Assembly (NCBI RefSeq): GCF_002251735.1
Contig: NZ_NOXS01000032.1
Span: forward strand, 62,001 to 126,000
From: Elstera cyanobacteriorum
GTDB lineage: Bacteria; Pseudomonadota; Alphaproteobacteria; Elsterales; Elsteraceae
Direction of reading: 5' to 3'
Length of the DNA: 64,000 nucleotides
The translations under genes were made by a program, and so were the position numbers. Positions 38,424-49,569 of this stretch are shown here, piece after piece. The notes under the pieces were generated by a model, which did not search any database, was not told where the DNA came from, and worked only from the letters and a program-made list of their open reading frames with translations. Each line of letters begins with the position of its first letter. Within the stretch, counting starts at the first letter, position 1.

Positions 38424-39311
38424 ATGAAACACGCCGCCGCGACCGATTTCGCCATTCCCATCCTGACGGTGCTGCTGTGGTCCGGTAACACCGTGGTCAT
38501 GCGCGCCGCCGTTGGGGTGATTGAGCCTGAAACGATCATGGCCTGGCGCTGGGTGCTGGCGGCCCTGTTGCTCACGCCCTTTGTCGCGAAACCCCTGTGG
38601 CAGCACCGCAAGACCATCCGCCGGAATCTTGGGAAGCTCGGCGGTCTTGGCCTGCTCGGCATGGTGCTGTACCAAGGCTGCGCCTATTATGCCGCACAAA
38701 CAACGACGGCGACCAATATGGGCATCATCGCCTCGCTGGTGCCGCTGATTACCTTCGGCCTGAGTTCACTGATCTTGGGCGAAAAGCCGGGCTGGTCCAC
38801 TGCGGCGGGTGGGGTTCTGTCGCTCGCGGGCCTCAGCATTCTGATCGGGCAGGGGCAGCCGCTGAATATCCTGCACGGCGGTTTTCATGTGGGCGACGGC
38901 ATTATGCTGATCGGGGCGATCTGCTACGCGCTGTATAGCGTTATGCTGCGCCGCTGGCAGGTGCCGATCCCGATGTGGCCGTCGCTCTATATGCAAATTC
39001 TGACGGCCCTTCTGGTGCTCGTACCGCTCTATCTGGTGACGCCGACCGCGCCCGTCACGATGAAAGCGGCGCCGATCATTCTGTATTCGGTGATCCCGAT
39101 TTCGATTGTCGCGCCGATGCTGTGGATGCTCGCCGTGGCTAGGTTGGGGGCGAACCGCAGCAGTATCTTTATGAACCTGCTGCCGGTTTTTACAGCGATC
39201 ATCGCCACGTTGGGACTGGGGGAGAAGCTCTACGCCTATCACCTTGTCGGCGGCGTGCTTACTCTGTCTGGGGTGATGCTGGCGCAATTGGTGCGCGCGC
39301 GGCCAAAGTGA
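38424..39311 (+). CDS. EamA/DMT-family transporter
   Basis: 295 aa with about ten hydrophobic helices in two repeats of the EamA domain (for example LLWSGNTVVMRAAVGVIEPETIMAWRWVLAALLL at the start and VVGGVLTLSGVML-like near the end). The family exports or imports small metabolites; the substrate is unknown. Its last 53 bases overlap the coding end of the convergent DUF1194 gene. Confidence 0.88.
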   Translation: MKHAAATDFAIPILTVLLWSGNTVVMRAAVGVIEPETIMAWRWVLAALLLTPFVAKPLWQHRKTIRRNLGKLGGLGLLGMVLYQGCAYYAAQTTTATNMGIIASLVPLITFGLSSLILGEKPGWSTAAGGVLSLAGLSILIGQGQPLNILHGGFHVGDGIMLIGAICYALYSVMLRRWQVPIPMWPSLYMQILTALLVLVPLYLVTPTAPVTMKAAPIILYSVIPISIVAPMLWMLAVARLGANRSSIFMNLLPVFTAIIATLGLGEKLYAYHLVGGVLTLSGVMLAQLVRARPK

Positions 39312-40020
39312 TCGGGCGGCTGGGGGCGCGTGCCACGGGGATTGTCAGTTCGCGGATCAGCTTCTGGCGGATCGCCTGCGTAAAATCGGCATAATCCGCC
39401 GCGCGCAGCACAAAAGCCCCCGGCCCACCGATCAACGCATCGCGATAATAGGCCTCAAGGTCCGGCTCTTCATTGACGATGGCGAGGCCGTTGAGCGTGA
39501 TCCCCGCTTTCAGCGCCGTCGCCCGCACGGGGGCCAGTGCCCGCCCGAGGTTCTGGGCACCATCGCCGGAAATATCGATAATCTTGCGCTCGGCCCTCAC
39601 TGGCGCCGACTGGATCAACCGCACCGCGACCGATAGAGCATTGCCTAGCGCGGTGCCGCCGCCATCGATGAGGCGCGGTGTCGTGTCGATCTCCTCCGCC
39701 AGTTTCAGCGCGTCGTCCGCCGACCGCAGAATGCGCCAGGGAATGCCGACGCGCTGCCAGCTTGGGTCCGACCATTCCATCAGCGTCACGGCAATCGCCC
39801 GACGCGGACCGCTCGTGATCGCCGCGTGCACATCGGGATCGCGGAAGGCGGCGGTCAGCCCTTCCATTTGCAGTGCAAACTCCGCCCGGTCAACGCTGGT
39901 TGAACTATCGACCGCCAGGACCAACGCCGCATCCACCTCGGGCAGCGGTGCAGCAAGGGCCGGGGCCGACACAGCGATCAGGGCGGCAAAAATCGAGGCG
40001 TAAACCCGCACGGAAGGCAT
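39259..40020 (-). CDS. DUF1194 protein with a von Willebrand factor A-like domain, secreted
   Basis: 253 aa. A signal peptide (cleavage near ALAAP) is followed by DAALVLAVDSSTSVDRAEFALQ, which contains the D-x-S-x-S metal-binding (MIDAS) motif, and by KIIDISGDGAQN. The domain ends with LRELTIPVAR-like sequence, and about 25 Pro/Ala-rich residues follow that overlap the EamA gene on the other strand. DUF1194 is widespread in alphaproteobacteria and has no assigned role. It is divergent from nnr. Confidence 0.9.
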   Translation of the reverse strand: MPSVRVYASIFAALIAVSAPALAAPLPEVDAALVLAVDSSTSVDRAEFALQMEGLTAAFRDPDVHAAITSGPRRAIAVTLMEWSDPSWQRVGIPWRILRSADDALKLAEEIDTTPRLIDGGGTALGNALSVAVRLIQSAPVRAERKIIDISGDGAQNLGRALAPVRATALKAGITLNGLAIVNEEPDLEAYYRDALIGGPGAFVLRAADYADFTQAIRQKLIRELTIPVARAPSRPITLAARAPIAPASPQTE

Positions 40021-40113
40021 CTCCTATAAAAGATGCGGCACCAAAGCCCGGCTTTCCGGCGAAATTAGGACGGGCGTGCTTGCCCTTCCACAAAATCCCC
40101 GCATCATGCCCTC

Positions 40114-41616
40114 ATGGCACTCGATCTTCTCACGGTAGCACCAGATTATCCGCTCGACCTCTTGACCCCCGCTCAAATGGGCGCGGTGGACGCGCAGGCG
40201 GCACTAGCGGGGCTAGTCGTCTTCGATCTTATGGACCGCGCGGGAACAGAAGTGGCCGAGGTCGTGCAGACCCGCTGGACGCCGCGCCCCGTGCTTGTGC
40301 TCTGCGGGCCGGGGAACAATGGCGGTGACGGCTGGGTTGCCGCGCGGCGGTTGCGCGACGCCGGATGGCCGGTGCGGCTGGTCTCCCTGGTGCCGCTTTC
40401 GGCCCTCACCGGCGCGGCGGCAGCGCATGCGGCGCGCTGGTCTGCACCGGTCGAGGTTTGGGAGGGGGCCGGGCCATCTCTTGGCGAGACGGCCTTGATT
40501 GTCGATGCCTTATTTGGCGCCGGGCTGACGCGCCCGTTGCCGCCCGCCGTTCGACGTTGGTTGGCTCGAACCACGGCGCTGCCGCTGGTGGCGGTCGATG
40601 TACCCTCGGGCCTCGACGGCGGCACAGGCGTCCCGCTCGGTTGGGCGCCGCAGGCGGCGCTAACGGTGACGTTTCATCGCTACAAGCCTGGGCATTTCAT
40701 TATGCCTGGAAAAAGCTTATGCGGCGATCTTCATCTCATTGATATTTGTATTCCAGCCAACATCCGCCCCCCTGACCGGATCGAAACCCAGCTTAATCAC
40801 CCCCGCCTATGGCAGACCGCCCTTCGCCCACCCCGCCTAGCCGATCACAAGTTTACGCGCGGATGGGCAATGATTCGCGCCGGGCATCCCGAGAGCGGCG
40901 GCATGGCGGGGGCGGCGATCCTGTCGAGCCGGGCAGCGCGGCGTGTGGGGGCGGGGCTGGTCTCGCTGGTGACGCCCGCCGCCCTGAGCGACTGGCCGGG
41001 GACTATGGTAACGACGAAGCCGTGGGCCGATGCCTGCGCCGAAAAACGGGCGACGGGCTTTCTGCTCGGCCCTGGCAATGGCGTCAGCCCGGCAACGGCG
41101 GCGGCGGTTCTGGCCGCAGCGGCCACTGGCGCCCCGCTCGTTCTCGATGCCGATGCCTTGACGAGTTTTGCGGGGGATGCCGACCGGCTACGACGGGGCC
41201 TCGCCGGACCGTGTGTTCTCACACCGCACGAAGGCGAATTCGCCCGCCTGTTTGCCGGAACGCCCGTCGATTTAACGCAGGGGCGGCTATCCCGTGCCCG
41301 GCAAGCGGCGCGTTGGATGGGGGCGACCATCGTGCTGAAAGGGCCGGATACGCTGATCGCTCACCCCGATGGCCGGGTGATTGTGCAGCCCTGGGCGCCC
41401 CCGGCGCTGGCAACTGCCGGATCGGGCGATGTATTGGCGGGGATCATCCTTGGCCTGATGGCGCTGGGGATTTCAGCTTCCGACGCGGCGGCGGCAGGCG
41501 TTTGGCTGCATGCCGCCGCTGGGCAACGGGCGGGCGCACACGGGATGATTGCCGAGGATCTTGTGGACTTTCTTCCCGAAATCCTCGACAAGTTTATCGA
41601 AAAATCACTGTATTAA
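40114..41616 (+). CDS. nnr: Bifunctional NAD(P)HX epimerase / ADP-dependent NAD(P)HX dehydratase
   Basis: 500 aa metabolite-repair enzyme. The N-terminal YjeF_N epimerase domain (about 1-215) shows CGPGNNGGDGWVAARRL (64-80) and VDVPSGLDGGTG. The C-terminal ribokinase-like domain (about 235-495) shows KPWADA, LLGPGNGV, LDADALTSFAGD, VLTPHEGEFARLF and TAGSGDVLAGIILGL. Together they return hydrated NADH and NADPH to the active form. It stands alone, divergent from the DUF1194 gene. Confidence 0.96.
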   Translation: MALDLLTVAPDYPLDLLTPAQMGAVDAQAALAGLVVFDLMDRAGTEVAEVVQTRWTPRPVLVLCGPGNNGGDGWVAARRLRDAGWPVRLVSLVPLSALTGAAAAHAARWSAPVEVWEGAGPSLGETALIVDALFGAGLTRPLPPAVRRWLARTTALPLVAVDVPSGLDGGTGVPLGWAPQAALTVTFHRYKPGHFIMPGKSLCGDLHLIDICIPANIRPPDRIETQLNHPRLWQTALRPPRLADHKFTRGWAMIRAGHPESGGMAGAAILSSRAARRVGAGLVSLVTPAALSDWPGTMVTTKPWADACAEKRATGFLLGPGNGVSPATAAAVLAAAATGAPLVLDADALTSFAGDADRLRRGLAGPCVLTPHEGEFARLFAGTPVDLTQGRLSRARQAARWMGATIVLKGPDTLIAHPDGRVIVQPWAPPALATAGSGDVLAGIILGLMALGISASDAAAAGVWLHAAAGQRAGAHGMIAEDLVDFLPEILDKFIEKSLY

Positions 41617-41717
41617 AATAGGCTTAGGTGATTTTTTTAAAGTGACGTAAGCGGAAAATTAACTTAACGTACTCCTGTTCAACGATAATCCCCTCTTGAA
41701 GGGCAGGGAGAGCGCAA

Positions 41718-41975
41718 ATGATTGGACGGGGCTTCTTCGGCGGCAAATCCTCCAGCGATATTGCGCCGGGCGCGATTTTCCGCCAGCGCGATGCCGTCAG
41801 CATCGCCGGATCGGCGGAAGTCATGTATGTCGATACGGATGCGCGCGGCATCGCCCACGTTCATTACCGGTTTACGGTCGAACCGCGCTCCGGCTGCGGT
41901 CCCGCTGCCCGCCATTCCGAAAACCGGGTTCTGGCGCTGTCGGCATTCCGCGAAAGTTTCGCCCGTAGTTTCTAA
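41718..41975 (+). CDS. Small protein of unknown function
   Basis: 85 aa. ATG 41718 has GGGAGAG seven bases upstream. The sequence reads like a genuine small beta-rich protein (GAIFRQRDAVSIAGSAEVMYVDTDARGIAHVHYRF...) with no signal peptide or membrane helix. It lies between nnr and tRNA-Leu with an AT-rich 100-base leader. No family is recognised. Two overlapping frames of similar size exist here, but this one has the best ribosome site and typical codon use. Confidence 0.62.
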   Translation: MIGRGFFGGKSSSDIAPGAIFRQRDAVSIAGSAEVMYVDTDARGIAHVHYRFTVEPRSGCGPAARHSENRVLALSAFRESFARSF

Positions 41976-42002
41976 CGCTCGGCACTGCTCGCGTCCGCAC
42001 CA

Positions 42003-42032
42003 TTGACAGGGGCGGGCGCTTGCGGGCATCGT
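42003..42032 (+). promoter_or_regulatory. Candidate promoter for tRNA-Leu
   Basis: A consensus TTGACA (42003-42008) is followed after 18 bases by CATCGT, about 32 bases before the tRNA 5' end. The -10 matches consensus at only three positions. Confidence 0.4.
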
Positions 42033-42063
42033 GACGCCCGTTCCCGGTTAGCGGGGGCAGGAT

Positions 42064-42148
<85 letters not shown>

Positions 42149-42154
42149 AACTTT

Positions 42155-42171
42155 CCTTCTCAAGGTTTTTT
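42155..42171 (+). terminator. Weak candidate terminator after tRNA-Leu
   Basis: A 4-bp stem (CCTT/AAGG, three-base loop) is followed by six T. The T-run is convincing but the stem is short. Confidence 0.35.
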
Positions 42172-42318
42172 CGGCGGCAATGCTACGGTCCGTTGCGCGC
42201 GCGTCTTGACGGGCCGCGTGAAACCGTTTAGCTGGGTCTGCCTTAAAAATCCGCGCAGCCGGTACGCTGGCTTGCGGCGGTGATGATCCGTTGATTAGGA
42301 ATAAGTGGAACTCCGTTC

Positions 42319-43641
42319 ATGCAGGTTACTGAGACCCTTACCGAAGGCCTGAAGCGCCAATATAAGATCGCCGTTCCCGCGGCGGACGTGGAGGCCCAGG
42401 TCACCGCGAAGCTGGCCGAGCTGGCGAAAAAAGTCAGCGTTCCGGGCTTCCGTCCGGGCAAGGTGCCGATGAACCTCGTGCGCCAGCGCTATCTGGGGTC
42501 GGTGATGGGCGAAGTCCTGGAAGCGACCGTCCAATCCTCCTCCGCCAAGGCGATGGAAGAGCGTGGCCTGCGCCCCGCGTTCCAGCCCAAAGTGAATGTC
42601 GATAGCTTCGAGTTGGAAAAGGGTGTCGAGTTCACCATTGACCTCGAAGTCCTGCCGGAAATCACCATCGCTGATTTCGCCAGCCTGGAAATCGAGCGTC
42701 CGACCGCGCCGGTCGCCGACGAAGACGTCGAAAAGGGCTTGGAAAAGCTGCGCTCTGAATCGCGCGCTACCAAGAAGGTCGAAGAAGACCGCGCCGCGCA
42801 GGCGGGCGATACCATCGTCATCGACTTCGTGGGCAAGGATGGCGGCGAGCCGTTCCAAGGCGGTTCGGGCACCGATTTCCACCTGACCCTCGGCTCGGGC
42901 ATGTTCATTCCGGGGTTCGAAGACCAGTTGATCGGCGCCAAGGTCGGCGAGGAAAAGGTGCTGAATGTCACCTTCCCGGCTGATTATCATGCCGAAAATC
43001 TGAAGGGTAAGCCGGTGACCTTCGACGTCACCGTGAAGGAACTGCGCGAGCCGGAGCAGGTCGAACTGACCGATGATTTCGCCAAGGCTTTCGGCCTCGA
43101 TAGCCTGGATGCGCTGAAGACGGCCATCCGTGGCCAGATCGAGCGCGAATATGCCGCGGCTGGTCGCTTGAAGGCCAAGCGCATCCTGCTCGACAAACTC
43201 GACGAAACCCATAGCTTTGACGTGCCGCCGACGCTGGAAGATGCCGAATTCAACGGCATTTGGACTCAGTTCGAGCAGGCGAAAGCCGCCGGCGAAAAGG
43301 ATCCGCTGCTGGAAGGCAAGTCGGACGATGAAGTGCGCGAAGAATATAAGCGCATTGCCAATCGCCGCGTTCGCCTGGGGCTGCTGCTGGCCGAAATCGG
43401 CCGCGTCAGCAATGTTCAGGTGGAAGATCAGGAAATCCGCGCGGCGATCTTCAACATCGCCCGCCAGTATCCGGGTCAGGAGCGTCAGGTTCTTGAATTC
43501 TTCACGAATAATCAGGATGCCATAACGCAAATCCGCGGACCTATTTTCGAAGACAAGGTTGTGGACCATATTCTGTCTACGGCCAAAGTGACCGACAAGA
43601 CGGTTACCCCCGAAGAGCTGCTGAAGGCTGACGCCGAGTAA
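42319..43641 (+). CDS. tig: Trigger factor, ribosome-associated chaperone and peptidyl-prolyl isomerase
   Basis: 440 aa. The N-terminal ribosome-binding domain carries VPGFRPGKVPMNLVRQRYG-like sequence (GFRPGKVP at about 45-52). The FKBP-type PPIase domain is in the middle (GDTIVIDFVGKDGGEPFQGG... LIGAKVGEEKVLNVTFP), and the helical C-terminal domain follows. The protein binds emerging chains at the ribosome exit. It heads the conserved tig-clpP-clpX-lon block and is followed by its own terminator. Confidence 0.97.
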   Translation: MQVTETLTEGLKRQYKIAVPAADVEAQVTAKLAELAKKVSVPGFRPGKVPMNLVRQRYLGSVMGEVLEATVQSSSAKAMEERGLRPAFQPKVNVDSFELEKGVEFTIDLEVLPEITIADFASLEIERPTAPVADEDVEKGLEKLRSESRATKKVEEDRAAQAGDTIVIDFVGKDGGEPFQGGSGTDFHLTLGSGMFIPGFEDQLIGAKVGEEKVLNVTFPADYHAENLKGKPVTFDVTVKELREPEQVELTDDFAKAFGLDSLDALKTAIRGQIEREYAAAGRLKAKRILLDKLDETHSFDVPPTLEDAEFNGIWTQFEQAKAAGEKDPLLEGKSDDEVREEYKRIANRRVRLGLLLAEIGRVSNVQVEDQEIRAAIFNIARQYPGQERQVLEFFTNNQDAITQIRGPIFEDKVVDHILSTAKVTDKTVTPEELLKADAE

Positions 43642-43648
43642 GGCAGGG

Positions 43649-43680
43649 AAAGGGCGGCACCAGCCGCCCTTTCGTTTCTA
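43649..43680 (+). terminator. Rho-independent terminator after tig
   Basis: A perfect 10-bp stem (43649-43658 with 43663-43672, loop ACCA) is followed by CGTTTCTA; the 3' arm itself ends in TTT. It lies eight bases past the tig stop, so clpP should have its own promoter or depend on readthrough. Confidence 0.7.
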
Positions 43681-43709
43681 GGGTACCGATTTCGGATTGA
43701 GAGGGATAG

Positions 43710-44345
43710 ATGCGCGACGCGACCGATTTCACGATGAACACGCTGGTGCCGATGGTGATCGAGCAGACGGCTCGCGGCGAGCGCGCGTTCGATATTTACT
43801 CCCGCCTGCTGAAAGAACGGATCATCTTCCTGGTCGGCCCGGTTAACGACCATGTTGCCAGCCTGATCTGCGCCCAGTTGCTGTTTTTGGAAGCCGAGAA
43901 TCCGACCAAGGAAATCAGCTTCTACATTAATTCGCCGGGCGGCTATGTGTCCGCAGGTCTGTCGATCTACGACACGATGCAATACATCCGCCCGAAAGTG
44001 ACGACCATGTGCCTGGGCCAAGCGGCCAGCATGGGGTCGCTGCTGCTTGCGGCGGGCGAGCCGGGTCAGCGCTATGCGCTACCGAATGCCCGCATCATGA
44101 TCCATCAGCCGTCGGGCGGCGCGCAGGGGCAAGCGACGGATATCGAAATTCAGGCGCGCGAAATTCTCAAACTCCGCGCCCGGCTGAACGATATTTACGT
44201 AAAGCATACCGGCCAAGCGCTGGAGACCATCGAAGCCGCGATGGAACGCGACAATTTCATGGACCCGGAGGAGGCAAAAGCCTTTGGCCTGATCGATCAA
44301 GTTGTGACGGCCCGGCCGAAAACCGCCGATGGGCAGGCGTCTTGA
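43710..44345 (+). CDS. clpP: ATP-dependent Clp protease proteolytic subunit
   Basis: 211 aa serine peptidase that forms the double-heptamer chamber. The catalytic triad is Ser107 ([11 protein letters not shown]), His132 ([10 protein letters not shown]) and Asp181 ([11 protein letters not shown]). [19 protein letters not shown] is the family signature. There is a short propeptide-like N-terminus. The partner ATPase ClpX is encoded 180 bases downstream. Confidence 0.98.
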   Translation: MRDATDFTMNTLVPMVIEQTARGERAFDIYSRLLKERIIFLVGPVNDHVASLICAQLLFLEAENPTKEISFYINSPGGYVSAGLSIYDTMQYIRPKVTTMCLGQAASMGSLLLAAGEPGQRYALPNARIMIHQPSGGAQGQATDIEIQAREILKLRARLNDIYVKHTGQALETIEAAMERDNFMDPEEAKAFGLIDQVVTARPKTADGQAS

Positions 44346-44380
44346 TCGTTGGGGTCTGTCAGAAGGTGATTGCGCCCCGG

Positions 44381-44407
44381 CGCTGCTTCATATTCAATAA
44401 AGCAGCG
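44381..44407 (+). other. Inverted repeat between clpP and clpX
   Basis: CGCTGCTT (44381-44388) and AAGCAGCG (44400-44407) form an 8-bp stem with an 11-base AT-rich loop. No T-run follows, so this may be a processing or attenuation stem and not a full terminator. Confidence 0.4.
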
Positions 44408-44526
44408 ATTAGAGGAATGCGGTTTTGTCAATGGCAAATCCTCCTCTCAAAGCCGAAAGGCCGGGGCGCCGGTGGGCGGCGCCTAAGGGGTATCGGAAGC
44501 GGTGAGGGGGCGAAAGCGAGTTTAGC

Positions 44527-45792
44527 ATGACCAGGGCAAGCAGCGGCGACAGCAAGAATACGCTCTACTGCTCCTTCTGCGGCAAAAGCCAGCATGAGGT
44601 GCGCAAGCTGATCGCCGGACCGACGGTGTTCATCTGTGATGAATGCGTCGAACTCTGCATGGATATCATCCGTGAAGAGCATAAGACCACCTTGGTCAAA
44701 AGCCGCGACGGCGTGCCGACGCCAAAGGAAATCCGCAATGTTCTCGATGATTACGTCATCGGCCAGGAACATGCGAAGCGGGTGCTGTCGGTCGCGGTGC
44801 ATAATCATTACAAGCGCTTGGCCCACGCCCAGAAGAACAACGACGTCGAACTCGCGAAGTCGAACATTCTGCTGGTTGGCCCGACCGGCAGTGGTAAGAC
44901 GCTGCTGGCCCAGACACTCGCCCGTATTCTCGACGTGCCGTTCACGATGGCCGACGCCACGACGCTGACCGAAGCCGGTTACGTTGGCGAGGATGTGGAA
45001 AACATCATCCTCAAGCTGCTGCAATCCGCAGATTATAATGTGGAGCGGGCGCAGCGCGGCATCGTTTATATCGATGAAGTCGATAAGATTTCCCGCAAGT
45101 CGGATAATCCATCGATCACGCGCGATGTGTCGGGCGAAGGCGTGCAGCAGGCGCTGCTGAAGATTATGGAAGGTACCGTCGCGTCCGTGCCGCCGCAGGG
45201 CGGGCGCAAGCATCCGCAGCAGGAATTCCTGCAGGTGGATACGACGAACATTCTGTTCATCTGCGGCGGTGCGTTTGCGGGTCTCGAAAAGATCATCGGT
45301 CAGCGCTCCAAGGGTACCTCCATCGGCTTTGGCGCCGATGTGCGCGGCCCGGATGAACGCCGTACCGGTCAGGTTCTGCGCGAAGTGGAGCCGGAAGATC
45401 TGCTGAAGTTCGGTCTGATCCCGGAATTCATTGGTCGTTTGCCCGTTGTTGCAACGCTGGACGATCTCGACGAAGCGACGCTGGTCGAAATCCTGTCGAA
45501 GCCGAAGAACGCCCTGCTGAAGCAATATCAGCGTCTGTTCGACATGGAAGACGTGCGGCTGGAGTTCAGCGACGATGCGCTGTCGGCGGTTGCCCGCAAA
45601 GCGCTGGAACGCAAAACCGGCGCCCGCGGTCTGCGGTCGATCATGGAAAGCATTCTGCTGGAGCCGATGTTCGATCTGCCGGGCAATACCGATGTCGAAA
45701 GCATCGTCGTGAACCGGGAAGTCGTCGAAGGGCGGGCGGCGCCGCTCTATATCTACGCCGAAAAGAAGGCCGAAACGGGGGCGGGGGCGTAA
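44527..45792 (+). CDS. clpX: Clp protease ATP-binding unfoldase ClpX
   Basis: 421 aa AAA+ unfoldase that recognises tagged substrates and feeds ClpP. The N-terminal zinc domain has Cys15, Cys18, Cys37 and Cys40. Walker A GPTGSGKT is at 118-125, Walker B is YIDEVDKI, the pore loop lies in the GYVGEDVE region, and the ClpP-contacting IGF loop is in [11 protein letters not shown]. The length is normal. Confidence 0.98.
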   Translation: MTRASSGDSKNTLYCSFCGKSQHEVRKLIAGPTVFICDECVELCMDIIREEHKTTLVKSRDGVPTPKEIRNVLDDYVIGQEHAKRVLSVAVHNHYKRLAHAQKNNDVELAKSNILLVGPTGSGKTLLAQTLARILDVPFTMADATTLTEAGYVGEDVENIILKLLQSADYNVERAQRGIVYIDEVDKISRKSDNPSITRDVSGEGVQQALLKIMEGTVASVPPQGGRKHPQQEFLQVDTTNILFICGGAFAGLEKIIGQRSKGTSIGFGADVRGPDERRTGQVLREVEPEDLLKFGLIPEFIGRLPVVATLDDLDEATLVEILSKPKNALLKQYQRLFDMEDVRLEFSDDALSAVARKALERKTGARGLRSIMESILLEPMFDLPGNTDVESIVVNREVVEGRAAPLYIYAEKKAETGAGA

Positions 45793-45884
45793 CGCGCCCG
45801 CTTCCCTTGAATAGGGCCGGTTTCGGTGCCACCTTAATATTTGTTGGGCCCTGACTGCTGGGGCCCGTTAAGGGTAGACACTAT

Positions 45885-48284
<2,400 letters not shown>

Positions 48285-48319
48285 TCGACGGCGACGGCCC
48301 CATCTGGCATTTGTCACAG

Positions 48320-48357
48320 AATGCGCCCGCGAAATCACCTCGTTGGGCGCATTTTTC
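48320..48357 (+). terminator. Rho-independent terminator after lon
   Basis: Nine-base arms AATGCGCCC (48320-48328) and GGGCGCATT (48345-48353) are followed by TTTCCC; the 16-base loop can pair further (CGA/TCG). Confidence 0.7.
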
Positions 48358-48391
48358 CCACTTTTACAGGGGTTTCCGCGTTTTCCACCCA

Positions 48392-48421
48392 TTGACGTAT
48401 GGGGGAAACGCGGTCTAAAGT
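48392..48421 (+). promoter_or_regulatory. Promoter of hupB
   Basis: TTGACG (48392-48397) and TAAAGT (48416-48421) are 18 bases apart, giving an 80-base leader to the hupB GTG. It lies just past the lon terminator. Confidence 0.55.
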
Positions 48422-48501
48422 CCGCCAACGATTTGCCATAATCCCGGGTCGCTAGGTCAGCGGCACGGACATATCGAACCGTCCTGATGAGGGGGCTCAA
48501 C

Positions 48502-48786
48502 GTGAATAAAAACGATCTCGTCGCTTCGGTCGCAGAAGCCACTGGTCTGTCTAAACAGGATTCCGCCAAAGCGATCGACGCCGTGTTCGATGCGATTACG
48601 TCGGCCCTGACGGCAGGCGACGAAGTGCGTCTGGTCGGCTTCGGCACCTTCGCCGTGTCGGAACGCGCGGCCAGCGAAGGCCGCAATCCGCGCACTGGGG
48701 AAAAGATTCAGATTTCGGCTTCGAAGCAGCCGAAGTTTAAGGCCGGTAAGGGCCTGCGCGACGCGGTGAACGGTATCACCGAATAA
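48502..48786 (+). CDS. hupB: DNA-binding protein HU
   Basis: 94 aa from GTG 48502, which gives the universal HU start [18 protein letters not shown] and has GAGGGGG seven bases upstream; the ATG at 48487 would add five residues and is not preferred. [28 protein letters not shown] is the beta-arm that wraps the DNA minor groove. Nucleoid-associated dimer. It keeps the common lon-hupB order and has its own promoter and terminator. Confidence 0.96.
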   Translation: MNKNDLVASVAEATGLSKQDSAKAIDAVFDAITSALTAGDEVRLVGFGTFAVSERAASEGRNPRTGEKIQISASKQPKFKAGKGLRDAVNGITE

Positions 48787-48809
48787 CGTCAGGCATCATA
48801 CGGAATACC

Positions 48810-48841
48810 AAGGGCCGCCTTCGGGTGGCCCTTGACTATTT
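48810..48841 (+). terminator. Rho-independent terminator after hupB
   Basis: AAGGGCCGCC (48810-48819), loop TTCG and GGTGGCCCTT (48824-48833, one G-T pair) are followed by GACTATTTT. The last bases overlap the -35 of the tRNA-Val promoter. Confidence 0.75.
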
Positions 48842-48861
48842 TCGGCAAAGGCGATTATGTC
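48832..48861 (+). promoter_or_regulatory. Candidate tRNA-Val promoter overlapping the hupB terminator
   Basis: TTGACT (48832-48837) and TATGTC (48856-48861) are 18 bases apart and about 23 bases before the tRNA 5' end. The first two bases of the -35 are the end of the terminator stem. Confidence 0.45.
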
Positions 48862-48883
48862 GCGCCTAGCACGAAAGTGGAAA

Positions 48884-48958
48884 GGGCGGTTAGCTCAGCG
48901 GTAGAGCGTCTCGTTTACACCGAGAGGGTCGGGGGTTCAATCCCCTCACCGCCCACCA
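48884..48958 (+). tRNA. tRNA-Val (anticodon TAC)
   Basis: 75 bases with encoded CCA. Acceptor GGGCGGT/ACCGCCC, D-arm GCTCAGCGGTAGAGC, anticodon loop TTTACAC between TCTCG and CGAGA, and T-loop TTCAATC with a 5-bp stem. Confidence 0.97.
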
Positions 48959-48989
48959 TTTCTTGCTTCTTTGTTGAAGAGTTTTCGGG

Positions 48990-49019
48990 AACCCTGGCTT
49001 TTGCCGGGGTTTTTGCTTT
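48990..49019 (+). terminator. Rho-independent terminator after tRNA-Val
   Basis: AACCCTGGC (48990-48998), loop TTTT and GCCGGGGTT (49003-49011, one T-G pair) are followed by TTTGCTTT. Confidence 0.75.
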
Positions 49020-49102
49020 GGCGGTCCCAATCAAAATTAGCTTTGCTGGGCTTGTGTTTAAAAAACTTATCCAGGGCTGCTGCCTTTTGCGATTTTGAGC
49101 GC

Positions 49103-49131
49103 TTGACACTCTCCGCGCCGGGTCGTATCAA
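49103..49131 (+). promoter_or_regulatory. Promoter of the tRNA-Asp pair
   Basis: A consensus TTGACA (49103-49108), a 17-base spacer and TATCAA (49126-49131) lie 18 bases before the first tRNA-Asp. This is the best sigma-70 match among the RNA genes here. Confidence 0.7.
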
Positions 49132-49149
49132 CCCCTCCACTTGCTGCGT

Positions 49150-49226
<77 letters not shown>

Positions 49227-49244
49227 TTCAGCAAGTCCTCCTAT

Positions 49245-49321
<77 letters not shown>

Positions 49322-49330
49322 TCATAAAAG

Positions 49331-49362
49331 ACCGCTGCCTTCGGGCGGCGGTTTTTTGTTTT
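49331..49362 (+). terminator. Rho-independent terminator after the tRNA-Asp pair
   Basis: ACCGCTGCC, loop TTCG and GGCGGCGGT (49331-49352, one T-G pair) are followed by TTTTTGTTTT. Confidence 0.88.
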
Positions 49363-49436
49363 GCGCCAAGCGCTTGCTTCTTCCTGTGAACCTTGCCGGA
49401 TGCGCCGCTTTTTTGTCGCAATCCCAGCAGGGGGGC

Positions 49437-49465
49437 TTTTCACGGGCGGGGGGGATGCCTATAGT
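49437..49465 (+). promoter_or_regulatory. Candidate promoter of the nuo operon
   Basis: TTTTCA (49437-49442) and TATAGT (49460-49465) are 17 bases apart, giving a leader of about 98 bases before nuoA. The rest of the 248-base gap (49322-49569) holds only the tRNA terminator and GC-rich leader. Confidence 0.5.
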
Positions 49466-49569
49466 GGCGCGTCGCCTCCCGCACTGCGGGCAAAGCCGCT
49501 AGGGCTTGCGTCCGGGCCGGAAGGGGGGTATAGCCGCGCCGTTCCCAGCGGACGGAGAGGGTCTTTTAG

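Noticed and set aside
42295-43569. 424-codon minus-strand open frame opposite tig
   Set aside because: It is a shadow of the trigger factor gene; it has no recognisable domain and no ribosome site.
45806-45843. Heat-shock (RpoH) promoter before lon
   Set aside because: CTTG and a CTTAATAT-like -10 are present but 23 bases apart, too far for the alphaproteobacterial RpoH consensus.
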